From Hoskinsella mucinilytica (lineage in GTDB: Bacteria > Bacillota_I > Bacilli_A > Erysipelotrichales > Erysipelotrichaceae): 33,700 bases of DNA. The stretch spans positions 1-33,700 of the forward strand of contig NZ_JBEQZJ010000042.1 in assembly GCF_045223415.1 (NCBI RefSeq), written 5' to 3'. Under the pieces are notes generated by a model that saw nothing but the letters and a program-made list of their open reading frames with translations, did no database searches and had not been told where the DNA came from. Shown here in pieces: positions 15,760 through 23,988 of this stretch. The translations under genes were made by a program, and so were the position numbers. Positions within the stretch are counted from its first letter, which is position 1. Each line of letters opens with the position of its first letter.

Positions 15760-16533
15760 TCACTGAATATCTTTTTTCTGTATCCAATAAAAACTGATTC
15801 CATTATACAATATCACATAAAATAAAGACATTACAATGGTTCTCACACCGATATCTGTGGAAAACTCAAGTGGAAGACTTGTCAACAAATATGATAAAGA
15901 ATATTCAAATATATCATAATCACCAATGAACATAATGATCACACCAAGACAAATCACGAAAGAGAGAATAATACCAATAACTTTATTTTCACTTAATTCA
16001 CTGACCATAATCAATAAACTACAAAATGCAATATTCACAAGCAACCAGATTACAATATACACAAAGAAGTTTATATCTATTCCCATAGAAAATCCATGAA
16101 TGAATAAAAAACCAAATAGTGTAAAGGATAACAAAGATACCATCATCGCAATCACTAACATGAATAAAGATACTACTAATTTAGACACTACTATGGCTAA
16201 TCTATTGGATTGCATCATGACCGTATTTTTGATAAAGCCATGTTGATATTCATTACAAGTAAATATAACCAAATAAATGCCAAAAACAAGAGGTAGATAG
16301 CTTTTACCAAACACTGCAAAAAAATCAGCAGTAGTATAAATATTAACATCCACGTTCATATATAATCCTTGTAAATATTCTTTATCCAAAACATTACCAA
16401 ACGTTCCTTGCATTTGGGCTTGATTTTGTGAGTTGACAATGATACCGAACATAACAAACAATGCTATCAAACAAATATAAAAGCTTTTACTTTTATACAA
16501 TCGCTGAAGTTCCATTTTAGTGATATTCAGCAT
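15760..16533 (-). CDS. ABC-2 type transporter permease
   Basis: A 257-residue membrane protein with six hydrophobic segments and an external loop of about 60 residues after TM1, matching ABC-2 permeases of the BcrB/lantibiotic-immunity kind. ATG 16533 is preferred over the GTG and ATG just before it because GGGGG is 8 nt upstream. It overlaps the ATPase gene by 17 nt, so the pair is translationally coupled. It probably forms the membrane half of the exporter with the adjacent ATPase. Confidence 0.87.
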   Translation of the reverse strand: MLNITKMELQRLYKSKSFYICLIALFVMFGIIVNSQNQAQMQGTFGNVLDKEYLQGLYMNVDVNIYTTADFFAVFGKSYLPLVFGIYLVIFTCNEYQHGFIKNTVMMQSNRLAIVVSKLVVSLFMLVIAMMVSLLSFTLFGFLFIHGFSMGIDINFFVYIVIWLLVNIAFCSLLIMVSELSENKVIGIILSFVICLGVIIMFIGDYDIFEYSLSYLLTSLPLEFSTDIGVRTIVMSLFYVILYNGISFYWIQKKDIQ

Positions 16534-17437
16534 GATCATCACCCCCTATCTGATGTAAAAAATAAGATTCCAAGCTTTGTTTTTCTTTATATATTTGTGA
16601 AATCTTAATGCCTTCTTTCATAAATACATTCATGACTGCTTCTGTAGTAATATCATCATAAATCCATATCGCTTGATCATGTACTTCATAGTCCTTCACA
16701 AGAAGTTTTTGTTCTATCAATGCACAAGCTTTCGTTAGATCATCCAATATAAGAGTGATATGGGATCTACATTTTGATTCTAGCTCTTCTCTACTAAGTT
16801 GCTCTATTAAAACACCATCCTTGATCATCCCATAACATGTCGCAATTTTACTCAATTCCTCTAAAATGTGGCTACTAATGATGATGGTCATACCTTTTTC
16901 TTTATTCAATGATTGAATGATATCACGCAATTCACGTATTCCTTCGGGATCAAGTCCATTAATAGGTTCATCTAAAATCAATAGATCCGGATTCCCTAAC
17001 AATGCCAAAGCAATACCTAAGCGCTGTTTCATTCCTAACGAAAATGTTTTGATTGGTTTCTTCTTAGCCTGATCCAGATGCACTAATGTTAAAATTTCTT
17101 GAATTTTCGATGGATCATGCAGTCCGATTCCGGTAGCTTTTAATTCCATATGATCTTGTGCATTGAGATTTGGATATAATCCTACTTGCTCTACTAACGC
17201 CCCGATTCTACGATTCTGATAAGCCAAAACTTCATCTTCTTGAAATAATCGAAAAGATCCTTCACTAGGTGTTACCAATCCACATAGCATCTTTAATGTT
17301 GTTGATTTTCCTGCACCGTTTCTACCGATAAAACCATAAATTTCTCCTTGTTTTATCTTCATATTTAAATGATCTACCACCATCGTATGTTTATATGTTT
17401 TACATAGATCAAAAGTTTCTACAACATAAGTACTCAT
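16517..17437 (-). CDS. ABC transporter ATP-binding protein (BcrA-like)
   Basis: A 306-residue ATPase. Walker A is GRNGAGKST (residues 38-46), signature FSLGMKQRLG, Walker B LLILDEP followed by INGLDPEG, and H-loop SSHILEEL. A carboxyl extension of about 90 residues is typical of drug and bacteriocin exporters such as BcrA. With the ABC-2 permease and the flanking two-component genes it forms a peptide-antibiotic-resistance-type cluster; the substrate is inferred from layout only. AGGAGG precedes the ATG. Confidence 0.92.
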   Translation of the reverse strand: MSTYVVETFDLCKTYKHTMVVDHLNMKIKQGEIYGFIGRNGAGKSTTLKMLCGLVTPSEGSFRLFQEDEVLAYQNRRIGALVEQVGLYPNLNAQDHMELKATGIGLHDPSKIQEILTLVHLDQAKKKPIKTFSLGMKQRLGIALALLGNPDLLILDEPINGLDPEGIRELRDIIQSLNKEKGMTIIISSHILEELSKIATCYGMIKDGVLIEQLSREELESKCRSHITLILDDLTKACALIEQKLLVKDYEVHDQAIWIYDDITTEAVMNVFMKEGIKISQIYKEKQSLESYFLHQIGGDDHAEYH

Positions 17438-17521
17438 ACCTGTACCTCCTTTACGCTCTATATATTACCAATGACAGTTTCAAAAACTATCAAGTAAATG
17501 ACAAGAAAGTGTAAAGAACTA

Positions 17522-18190
17522 CTATGATTCAAACATTTTAAAACCAATTCCCCATACTGTCTGAATATAGTCTTTTGTATCATATTTTCTAATTTTTGAT
17601 CGGATGTTGCTGATATGAGTATTGATGGTTCTTTCATCACCATAATAGGTATCATTCCAAGCATATTCATAGATTTCTTGTTTAGTATACACTCTATCCG
17701 GATGTTGAATCAATTGTTCTAAAATTAAGTATTCATGTTTGGTCAATGAAATCTTTTCTCCTTGAATAGACATCGAATATGTATTGGGATCAAGCTTTAA
17801 ATTTTGATAAATCAGTGGTTTTGCTTCCTTATGATTTCTTTTTCTTAACTGAACCTGTATTCTTACCAACAGTTCTTCTAACTCAAATGGTTTACAAATA
17901 TAATCATCAGCACCAGAGCTTAACACATCAACCTTGCTCGATAATGAATCCTTGGCAGAAAGAACAATCATCGGTATATCATTGCTTTTTCTTACTTCCT
18001 TAATGACCTCTTCGCCACTTTTTCCAGGTAGCATCAAGTCAATGACCATGAGATCAAAATGATTGCCCTGACATTGAAGGAGCGCTTCCGTTCCTGAATA
18101 AGCTTGAACAACTTCATAATGATGCTTCACTAAATACTGATAGATCATCTGATTGATATCAGTATCATCTTCTACAATTAATAATTTCAT
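17522..18190 (-). CDS. OmpR family response regulator of the ABC transporter cluster
   Basis: About 222 residues. The receiver has LLIVEDD, phospho-acceptor about D51 (VIDLMLPGKSGE), LSAKD and YICKPFELEEL. The winged helix has LTKHEYLILEQL, VYTKQEIYEYAW and the carboxyl VWGIGFKM. ATG 18190 is chosen for the normal start MKLLIVEDD; ATG 18196 and GTG 18199 are also in frame behind AGGAG. It is the first gene of the four-gene unit; 84 nt separate it from the ATPase gene. Confidence 0.92.
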   Translation of the reverse strand: MKLLIVEDDTDINQMIYQYLVKHHYEVVQAYSGTEALLQCQGNHFDLMVIDLMLPGKSGEEVIKEVRKSNDIPMIVLSAKDSLSSKVDVLSSGADDYICKPFELEELLVRIQVQLRKRNHKEAKPLIYQNLKLDPNTYSMSIQGEKISLTKHEYLILEQLIQHPDRVYTKQEIYEYAWNDTYYGDERTINTHISNIRSKIRKYDTKDYIQTVWGIGFKMFES

Positions 18191-18216
18191 TTCCATCACA
18201 CTCCTATAATATTTCT

Positions 18217-18246
18217 ATTTTAACAAAAACGAATAGACGAATGCAA
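18217..18246 (-). promoter_or_regulatory. Putative promoter of the RR/ABC/kinase operon
   Basis: On the minus strand TTGCAT and TAAAAT are 18 nt apart, 27 nt before the start codon. Confidence 0.45.
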
Positions 18247-18273
18247 CTATCCATAACGACGCTCCTTTATGAG

Positions 18274-18302
18274 TTGATTCTAGAAAGAAAACCCGCTATA
18301 AT
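18274..18302 (+). promoter_or_regulatory. Promoter of the metallophosphoesterase gene
   Basis: TTGATT, 17-nt spacer, TATAAT, 30 nt before the start codon. AGGAGG follows. Confidence 0.65.
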
Positions 18303-18331
18303 GCTAAATAGAAATCACAGGAGGCTATCTA

Positions 18332-18952
18332 ATGAGGTATTATATCGCAGATTTACATTTTTTTCATATCGCATTGAACACAAAAATGGATATGCGTGGA
18401 TTTTCAAATGTTGAAGAAATGAACGAATATATGATCAAACAGTGGAATAAAAAAGTCAGAAAAAATGACGAAGTCGTGATACTAGGTGATTTATCTTGGG
18501 GAAAAGCTGAAGAAACCAATGAGCTATTAAAACGACTTCATGGTACCTTATATCTGATTCAAGGAAATCATGATAAGTTTTCAGAAAGCAAACATTTCGA
18601 CACTTCCCGTTTTGAATGGATCAAACCATATGTGGAGCTTTCAGACAATCATCGTAAGGTCGTGTTGTGTCATTATCCGATCATGTGCTATAACAAACAA
18701 TATCGTGTAGATGAAGATGGCAATCCGAAAACCTATATGTTGTATGGTCATGTGCATGATACAACAGATCAACGCTTATTAGAACAATTTCAAGATATTA
18801 CAAGAAGTACCATAATTACCACACCGGGTGGTGATAAAACCAACATTCCTTGCCATATGATCAATTGTTTTTGTATGTATAGCGATTATACACCCTTAAC
18901 ACTAGATGAGTGGATAGAATGTGATCAAAAACGCAGATCAAAAATGAACTAA
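18332..18952 (+). CDS. Calcineurin-like metallophosphoesterase
   Basis: A 206-residue cytoplasmic phosphoesterase with the dimetal motifs in order: ADLHFFH (D7, H9), VILGDLSWG, QGNHD, LCHYPI and LYGHVHD. This is the compact form often annotated simply as metallophosphoesterase or phosphohydrolase; the substrate is unknown. It forms a single-gene unit with its own promoter and a bidirectional terminator. Confidence 0.9.
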   Translation: MRYYIADLHFFHIALNTKMDMRGFSNVEEMNEYMIKQWNKKVRKNDEVVILGDLSWGKAEETNELLKRLHGTLYLIQGNHDKFSESKHFDTSRFEWIKPYVELSDNHRKVVLCHYPIMCYNKQYRVDEDGNPKTYMLYGHVHDTTDQRLLEQFQDITRSTIITTPGGDKTNIPCHMINCFCMYSDYTPLTLDEWIECDQKRRSKMN

Positions 18953-18956
18953 AATA

Positions 18957-18999
18957 AAAAAAAAGGAAACATACTATATTTGAAATGTTTCCTTTTTTT
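18957..18999 (+). terminator. Bidirectional terminator
   Basis: AAAAGGAAACAT (18961-18972) pairs with ATGTTTCCTTTT (18985-18996), flanked by A and T runs, so it works for the metallophosphoesterase and for the convergent histidine phosphatase gene. Confidence 0.85.
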
Positions 19000-19024
19000 A
19001 TGGTCTACTACACAAATAAGCTTG

Positions 19025-19047
19025 TTTTCCACAATGAATGTGGAAAA
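19025..19047. repeat. Perfect 9-bp inverted repeat
   Basis: TTTTCCACA, five-base loop, TGTGGAAAA, lying just after the histidine phosphatase gene. No T run follows on either strand, so it is not a typical terminator; it could be an mRNA 3' stem. Confidence 0.6.
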
Positions 19048-19056
19048 CTCTACATA

Positions 19057-19638
19057 TCATTGTGGTAAATCAAAATTATGGTTGATGATTTCTTCTAATA
19101 TAAAACGGTTTTCTTCAAAGGCGAATTTCAAAATACAGCAATTTCTTAATCTCTCACTCACATCTACCTTTGCGAACTGTTCCCAATATCGCATAAATTG
19201 TCGGCAAGAAGCCCCATGTGAAACTGCCAAAACGACATGATGATCATCCTTTTTCATAATTTCCATTAAAGTATCCGCAACCCTTTGTCGTAGCTGTAAT
19301 TCCCCTTCACCACCATATGGCACAAAAAAGTCACCATAAGGTAAAGACGGATTCAGATCTTCACTTTCTCCTTCAAATTTACCGAAGTTCCATTCCCGCA
19401 ATCCCTTAACTCTTTGATAAGGCATATCACAAACTAACTCCAAGGTATCACATGCTCGCTCTGAGGTAGAAGCATAAGCGTGATCGAATACCACTCCTTT
19501 ATCTTTTAAATAAGCCCCTGCAATCTTTGCCTGTTTGATACCTAACTCTGTCAAAGGAGAATCACAAAAGCCTTGAATTTTTCTTCTTACGTTGAACAAA
19601 GTCTGTCCATGGCGCATCAAATATAATGTTTTTTTCAT
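19057..19638 (-). CDS. Histidine phosphatase family protein (phosphoglycerate mutase-like)
   Basis: A 193-residue branch-1 histidine phosphatase. The catalytic LMRHGQT (R9, H10) is followed by GFCDSPLTELG, LREWNFGKFEGES (acid residue) and VSHGASCRQF (second His). The length and active-site set fit small broad-specificity phosphatases rather than glycolytic mutase. The gene stands alone; its 3' side faces the metallophosphoesterase unit and an upstream terminator separates it from the kinase gene. Confidence 0.9.
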   Translation of the reverse strand: MKKTLYLMRHGQTLFNVRRKIQGFCDSPLTELGIKQAKIAGAYLKDKGVVFDHAYASTSERACDTLELVCDMPYQRVKGLREWNFGKFEGESEDLNPSLPYGDFFVPYGGEGELQLRQRVADTLMEIMKKDDHHVVLAVSHGASCRQFMRYWEQFAKVDVSERLRNCCILKFAFEENRFILEEIINHNFDLPQ

Positions 19639-19703
19639 TTACCTTTCATCCTTTCATAAAGATATCATACTCCTGTGAGCTTACTCTAAGGCAAGCTTTT
19701 TTT

Positions 19704-19727
19704 TGAAAAAAGACGCATATTGCGTCT
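19704..19727 (-). terminator. Terminator of the ECF/kinase operon
   Basis: On the minus strand AGACGCA, three-base loop, TGCGTCT and a T run. The kinase stop codon lies in the first arm. Confidence 0.85.
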
Positions 19728-20733
19728 AAAAGGTTGAGGTATCTATCAAACAATCACAATGTTCCTTTATTGAGAATGTCTGAAAATAGGTTTCCTCCAT
19801 AGGGATCCATTCTTGTACAAAGCGCTCATATAAATACGGGGATCTTTGTTTTAATCGCTCTTTTTGTATATCAAAACAACAATTCAAAAAAAGCTTCATG
19901 GTCTTGACGTTTTGAAAGTAAGGATGATGTGCATAACTGCCTTCTAGCACGATATAAGGATAAAATGGTATGTGTATCGGTGCGAATAACTTTTTTTCTT
20001 TACAATCATAGGGACGATAAACAATTTCTTTTCTATTTTGAAAAGGAGCTAAGATTTCTTGATAACAACGCTCATAATCCACATTACCACCCGGCTCACA
20101 AAGACGATCCTTACTTTTTAAATGCGGTGGTAAAAAATAATCATCCATATGAAACAAAGGCAAATCAAATAATTCTTGTAGTAAAATAGCAAATGTACTT
20201 TTCCCACTTGCACAAGGTCCATCGATTGCAAAACATAACTGTGATCTGCATTTGAACATTTCATATACCTGTTTTATCATCGGAAAAAAATCTACATATT
20301 CCTTTTTGATCACACGATAGTGTGGTTGATATCGCTGGCGATAATGTTCACTATGATGGATTCCTTGTCTCAATTTTTCTTTTTCCAAGTCCGATATACC
20401 ATTAGGTATTTGATTCAAACATGCATCAAAAAGTTCTTCTTGTGGTATCGCATATGTTGCACTCTTGATAAATAAGATATTCCATAAAGGAAGATCCTGT
20501 TCTTTCATCATGGATAGCGGTACTCGAACATAAAAAGGTCCGATTTGTTGTACATGTTCCTGTTGAGTTACCATTTTCTTTTCTATTTGAAGAAACTTCA
20601 AGCTTTGATCTTCCTCTTCTATCATATGAGCCGGTCCCAAACATGCCTGTTGAATAAATTTCAGCTGATCCTCTCTTCTCCATTCCGGATGAAGCTTTTG
20701 TTCCAGCTTCCATGCCTGTTGCATATCCATCAT
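19726..20733 (-). CDS. Uridine kinase-like P-loop kinase with an extra N-terminal domain
   Basis: 335 residues in two parts. The carboxyl half (about 165-335) is a uridine-kinase-like P-loop kinase: AIDGPCASGKST (P-loop at 172-180), HMDDYFLPP, PGGNVDYERC, RPYDCKEK and VLEGSYAHHPYF. The amino half (about 1-150) has DQLKFIQQACLGPAHMIEE and HHSEHYRQRYQPHYR, which I do not recognise as a named domain. The gene starts 3 nt after the ECF S-component stop and lacks a clear ribosome site, so it is translationally coupled. A kinase that traps the incoming vitamin or nucleoside by phosphorylation is a reasonable inference; the substrate is not known. Confidence 0.82.
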   Translation of the reverse strand: MMDMQQAWKLEQKLHPEWRREDQLKFIQQACLGPAHMIEEEDQSLKFLQIEKKMVTQQEHVQQIGPFYVRVPLSMMKEQDLPLWNILFIKSATYAIPQEELFDACLNQIPNGISDLEKEKLRQGIHHSEHYRQRYQPHYRVIKKEYVDFFPMIKQVYEMFKCRSQLCFAIDGPCASGKSTFAILLQELFDLPLFHMDDYFLPPHLKSKDRLCEPGGNVDYERCYQEILAPFQNRKEIVYRPYDCKEKKLFAPIHIPFYPYIVLEGSYAHHPYFQNVKTMKLFLNCCFDIQKERLKQRSPYLYERFVQEWIPMEETYFQTFSIKEHCDCLIDTSTF

Positions 20734-20736
20734 GGT

Positions 20737-21276
20737 TTAATGAGCTGTCTTCATCAAAACTTTATGACTGACCTTATTCAATAGCATGACAATGGAAGGT
20801 AAAAACAATAGCTGTATCACGATACCTGGAAAAGCTGTCACAAAGGCGGTACCAATGAAAATAGACATCGAATAACTTCCTGCATGAAATACCAATGCAT
20901 TTAAAATGCCATAGACGATTCGACCGGCTATCATAGCCGTCAATAATTGAACATAGACGGAAGCAAGCTCGTTTTTAAGTTTTACTTTTCTAGCCATAAA
21001 TCCGGATATTGCCCCATAAACAGCAAGCTCACAAATCATACCAGGCAAAATCGGAGCCGGTGGCATTCCTGTTAAGATACTAGAAAGGATGGGCACAAGA
21101 AACCCACATAACAGACCAAAATAAGGACCACATAATAACCCACACAAAAGCACAGGAATATGCATTGGCAAAAAGATACTACCTGCATTGGGAATGACAT
21201 GAAATGCCATAGGAAGCACAAGCCCTAAGGCGATACACAAAGCACAAAAAACCATATTACGAATATTATGATTCAT
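20737..21276 (-). CDS. ECF transporter S component
   Basis: A 179-residue membrane protein with about six helices. It carries FLPMHIPVLLCGLLCGP, then PILSSILTGMPPAPILPGM, the hallmark of a large ECF S-component group (PF12822). Such proteins bind a vitamin or nucleoside-like ligand and pair with a shared EcfA/A'/T module encoded elsewhere. Substrate unknown. The ribosome site GGAGAG is clear. No riboswitch is visible in the roughly 30-nt leader. Confidence 0.85.
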   Translation of the reverse strand: MNHNIRNMVFCALCIALGLVLPMAFHVIPNAGSIFLPMHIPVLLCGLLCGPYFGLLCGFLVPILSSILTGMPPAPILPGMICELAVYGAISGFMARKVKLKNELASVYVQLLTAMIAGRIVYGILNALVFHAGSYSMSIFIGTAFVTAFPGIVIQLLFLPSIVMLLNKVSHKVLMKTAH

Positions 21277-21314
21277 AACAATCTCTCCTATCTTCTACAT
21301 AATCAAACAAATTA

Positions 21315-21357
21315 AGTATAAAGCAATTCCTGTATGATGTAAACTTGTATACAGTTT
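21315..21357 (-). promoter_or_regulatory. Promoter and putative operator of the ECF/kinase operon
   Basis: On the minus strand TTTACA, 17-nt spacer, TATACT (21315-21343). A palindromic TGTATACA core with AAACT/AGTTT flanks lies at 21341-21357 and touches the -35. The position suggests repression, perhaps by a GntR-type protein. Confidence 0.55.
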
Positions 21358-21381
21358 GATTCGCATGATATAGTGTAACAG

Positions 21382-21397
21382 TTGAAGTGCACTTCAA
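21382..21397. repeat. Perfect 16-bp palindrome
   Basis: TTGAAGTGCACTTCAA lies in the 259-bp divergent intergenic region, about 40 bp upstream of the ECF promoter and 75 bp upstream of the plus-strand promoter. It has the form of a dimeric-repressor operator. Confidence 0.6.
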
Positions 21398-21470
21398 GTC
21401 AATAGATATTTTAATTTTATTCTAATTTTTTATAAGATGCGATAAACATGATAAAAAATAACAATGAATA

Positions 21471-21499
21471 TTGCAATGTGATAAAAAGTAGGATATAAA
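21471..21499 (+). promoter_or_regulatory. Promoter of the EEP-family gene
   Basis: TTGCAA, 17-nt spacer, TATAAA, with the start codon 36 nt later behind AAGGTG. Confidence 0.55.
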
Positions 21500-21535
21500 T
21501 AAGAAGACAGTCATACTCAAGAAGGTGATGATAAA

Positions 21536-22336
21536 ATGAAACGTAAAATTTTAATTGGTATCGGTGTATTATGCTCCATTCTTGCATGCTTTTTTATTTG
21601 GCGAACACGTAGCCGTAATTATCATGTAACCTTTACCAATCCCCATCAAGAGGAAAAAGAAGTGAAACAAATCAAGGTCGGAACCTATAATACAAAATTA
21701 TTAGATCAAGGAAATGGATTAGAGCGATTTGCAAATGAAATGAAAGAACTTGATTTAGATATCTTGGTTGTTCAAGAAGTAGATCAACATGCTAGAAGAA
21801 GTGGAAATATCAATATGGTAGAAGAAATGGCGAAAGTAGCGGACTTTCCCTATTATCATTTTTATCAAACTATGTGGATCCTTGATGGCTATTATGGTAT
21901 TGGTATCCTAAGCAAATATCCGATCAATGCGGTTACTTCTACCCAATTGCCAACTCATTTTTTAAATGAACCAAGAGTATTTGCACAAGCTGACATTGAT
22001 CTTTGTGGAAGAATTCTTCATGTTTATCACACTCATTTAAGTTTCAAAGAACGTGATGTAAGAAAAGAACAGATTGCTTCTATTTCCAAGGAAATAGAAA
22101 ATCAAACAGATACCATATTTTTAGGAGATATGAATACGTTTCAGGCTTCCGATTTTTTTGAAATTGATGGTATGACCTCTATTAACAAAGCAAACGATCC
22201 CTATATCACTTTTAGAGATTTTGGTTTCCCTGATAATATTTATTATTCTAACAACCTTTCTTTACTTCAAGCTCAGGTAATACCTTCTACATTCTCTGAC
22301 CATAATCTATTTTATTGTGAGCTAAAACTTTCTTGA
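21536..22336 (+). CDS. Membrane-anchored endonuclease/exonuclease/phosphatase family protein
   Basis: 266 residues. An amino-terminal helix (about 4-21) is followed by RTRSR; charge placement suggests either an uncleaved signal anchor or an export signal. The catalytic EEP domain follows: VGTYNTKLLD, VVQEVDQ (metal Glu), GIGILSKYP, HVYHTHLS, FLGDMNTF and FSDHNLFYC. EEP proteins cleave phosphodiester or phosphate-ester bonds in DNA, sphingomyelin or inositol phosphates; the extracytoplasmic form here points to a nutrient phosphodiester or membrane lipid as substrate (inference). Single-gene unit with its own promoter. Confidence 0.87.
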   Translation: MKRKILIGIGVLCSILACFFIWRTRSRNYHVTFTNPHQEEKEVKQIKVGTYNTKLLDQGNGLERFANEMKELDLDILVVQEVDQHARRSGNINMVEEMAKVADFPYYHFYQTMWILDGYYGIGILSKYPINAVTSTQLPTHFLNEPRVFAQADIDLCGRILHVYHTHLSFKERDVRKEQIASISKEIENQTDTIFLGDMNTFQASDFFEIDGMTSINKANDPYITFRDFGFPDNIYYSNNLSLLQAQVIPSTFSDHNLFYCELKLS

Positions 22337-22375
22337 ATGCCTATATCCAAAAGCATATTTACAATTTATGATTTC

Positions 22376-22403
22376 ATAAAAAAGCCTCATTTGTTTGAGA
22401 CTT
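22376..22403 (-). terminator. Terminator of the HAD phosphatase gene at 22418
   Basis: On the minus strand AAGTCTCA, six-base loop, TGAGGCTT, then six T, just after the stop codon. Confidence 0.8.
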
Positions 22404-22417
22404 ACGCATGATCATTG

Positions 22418-23131
22418 TTATTGTTTTTTTAGCCACTCTAATACATCTTTTAAAAGACCTTTTTCTGTATCAACTACGCCATCATCTCCTATTTGATGAT
22501 CTTTTACTAGAAAGGTTTTCATTTGTAAGGAAGCTGCAGGTATCATATCCTCTGATACATCATTCCCTATCATGACACAATCTGCTTGCGAAATATTACA
22601 TTCCTTACATATTTCCTCATAATAAGCAGGGTTTGGTTTACAGTAATGAGAATTCTCATACGTAGTGATATAATCAAAATCATCTTCTGTTAAACCAATC
22701 CAACTAAGTCTGGTTAAAACCGCCTGCTTCGGAAAGATAGGATTGGTAGCTAACACTACTTTTTTCCCTAACGCCTTTACTCCATGGACGATTTCTGCCG
22801 CTACATCATTAGGCGATGTCGCAACCTTTGCTTCATGAAATTCACTTTGATAAAACGACAACAGTAAGGTGTTTAATTCTTCCTTAGAATGTTTCATCTT
22901 CTGTTCCATGATTGCTGAAAAACCATTCCAAAAAGCTTGTTCATTACTTAATGAACCATCGTTTTTAACCATATGTTTCAAACCATTCCAAACACCTTGT
23001 ATGGATGCTTCTGCATCATAACCTAGTTCTAAAAATTTCTTACCTAATAGGTTTAAGTAATAATGTGTAAAATATTTATTATCCATTGGCAACAAGGTAC
23101 CATCTAAATCAAATAAAACAGTATTTTTCAT
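22418..23131 (-). CDS. HAD family hydrolase
   Basis: A 237-residue HAD phosphatase of the phosphoglycolate-phosphatase-like group. Motif I is FDLDGTLLPMD (D8, D10), motif II in VVLATNP, motif III Lys in YCKPNPAYYEE, motif IV in MIGNDVSEDM. A helical cap of about 80 residues follows motif I (WNGLKHMV, FWNGFSAIM). The substrate cannot be inferred. GGAGG lies about 7 nt before the ATG. Its promoter overlaps the end of the upstream gene, so it can be read alone or together with it. Confidence 0.88.
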   Translation of the reverse strand: MKNTVLFDLDGTLLPMDNKYFTHYYLNLLGKKFLELGYDAEASIQGVWNGLKHMVKNDGSLSNEQAFWNGFSAIMEQKMKHSKEELNTLLLSFYQSEFHEAKVATSPNDVAAEIVHGVKALGKKVVLATNPIFPKQAVLTRLSWIGLTEDDFDYITTYENSHYCKPNPAYYEEICKECNISQADCVMIGNDVSEDMIPAASLQMKTFLVKDHQIGDDGVVDTEKGLLKDVLEWLKKQ

Positions 23132-23154
23132 TTTGATTCCTCCATACAGTGCTT

Positions 23155-23183
23155 AGAATACCACAAAGTAATTGGATAATCAA
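23155..23183 (-). promoter_or_regulatory. Promoter of the HAD gene at 22418
   Basis: On the minus strand TTGATT, 17-nt spacer, TATTCT. The -35 overlaps the stop of the upstream gene. Confidence 0.5.
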
Positions 23184-23728
23184 ACAAAATATTCATCTAC
23201 AAAATGCAAAATCCGATCCTGAGTTTGGGCAAAGACTTCATCAGGAACATCCTTTACCTTTGCCTTTTTATTTTGTCGATAAATGCCTCGTATGCTTCCT
23301 TTTACAAAATAACCCTGATAACTAAAAGTAAAATCCGCAAAAATATCCACAAGAGAATCCTTCTCTGAACTACTTCGATAAAGAATCTTTATTAAGGTAT
23401 CATGATGTGTAATCTGCGTTTTTACGATATCATCATCTGGTTTACTACGACGAGGGCTTTTTAAATGTTGCTTTTTCTCACCTATTTTTACATAAACACC
23501 ATCAGCCATAAATTCCAGACGATTTGCTTCAGACCCCATCCATTGATACCCAAAGGAACAACGATTCGCATTTTCTTTAAGTTTATCGAACTTTAAAGGA
23601 TACTGTTCAAAATGTTGTTGAAGCGCATCACATGCAATTTCTTTTTTTCTAACTCTTCCCGCTTCAAAGAAAAAGAGGACGATAAGTGCAAAAACAATCA
23701 GCCCGATCAAGATATATTTTCGCTTCAT
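23180..23728 (-). CDS. Hypothetical protein with N-terminal membrane anchor
   Basis: Not recognised. 182 residues: a helix at 5-23 after a basic MKRK start (signal anchor or export signal), then a probably extracytoplasmic domain of about 155 residues. That domain has mixed charge and two cysteines (C33, C57) that could form a disulfide. Alternating segments such as FADFTFSYQGYFVKGSIRG suggest a beta-rich carboxyl half. GAGGAG precedes the ATG. The gene lies upstream of the HAD phosphatase on the same strand. Confidence 0.7.
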   Translation of the reverse strand: MKRKYILIGLIVFALIVLFFFEAGRVRKKEIACDALQQHFEQYPLKFDKLKENANRCSFGYQWMGSEANRLEFMADGVYVKIGEKKQHLKSPRRSKPDDDIVKTQITHHDTLIKILYRSSSEKDSLVDIFADFTFSYQGYFVKGSIRGIYRQNKKAKVKDVPDEVFAQTQDRILHFVDEYFV

Positions 23729-23910
23729 ATGTCAGCTCCTCTCTATACCATTTATAATATAATTTTACCATAAAACAAAATAAAGTTGCTGAAAAATAAT
23801 AAAACTGACACGAAAAGCCATATTTTAGTACGAAACAATAAAATATCATCTCTTTTAGACAAATCATAAAAGATGTATAAACGAGTTTTTTTGAAAGCGC
23901 ATATCCTTTA

Positions 23911-23964
23911 TTGACGATTGTTTCATTTTGCAATATCCTTTACAAGTAAAAAATGACCAATCGT
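23911..23964 (+). promoter_or_regulatory. Promoter and possible relic TetR operator before the MMPL unit
   Basis: TTGACG, 17-nt spacer, TATCCT (23911-23939). ACGATTG at 23914-23920 (inside the -35) is inverted as CAATCGT at 23958-23964 (downstream of the -10), a layout expected of a self-repressing regulator. About 180 bp of this gap (23729-23910) shows no gene. Confidence 0.4.
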
Positions 23965-23988
23965 TATTTTTAACACGAAAGAGGGTGT

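Noticed and set aside
19025..19047. Inverted repeat after the histidine phosphatase as its terminator
   Set aside because: No T run on the minus strand; the bidirectional hairpin at 18957-18999 is the better terminator.
21277..21535. Vitamin riboswitch in front of the ECF S component
   Set aside because: The predicted promoter leaves a leader of only about 30 nt and no aptamer-like pairing is seen there.
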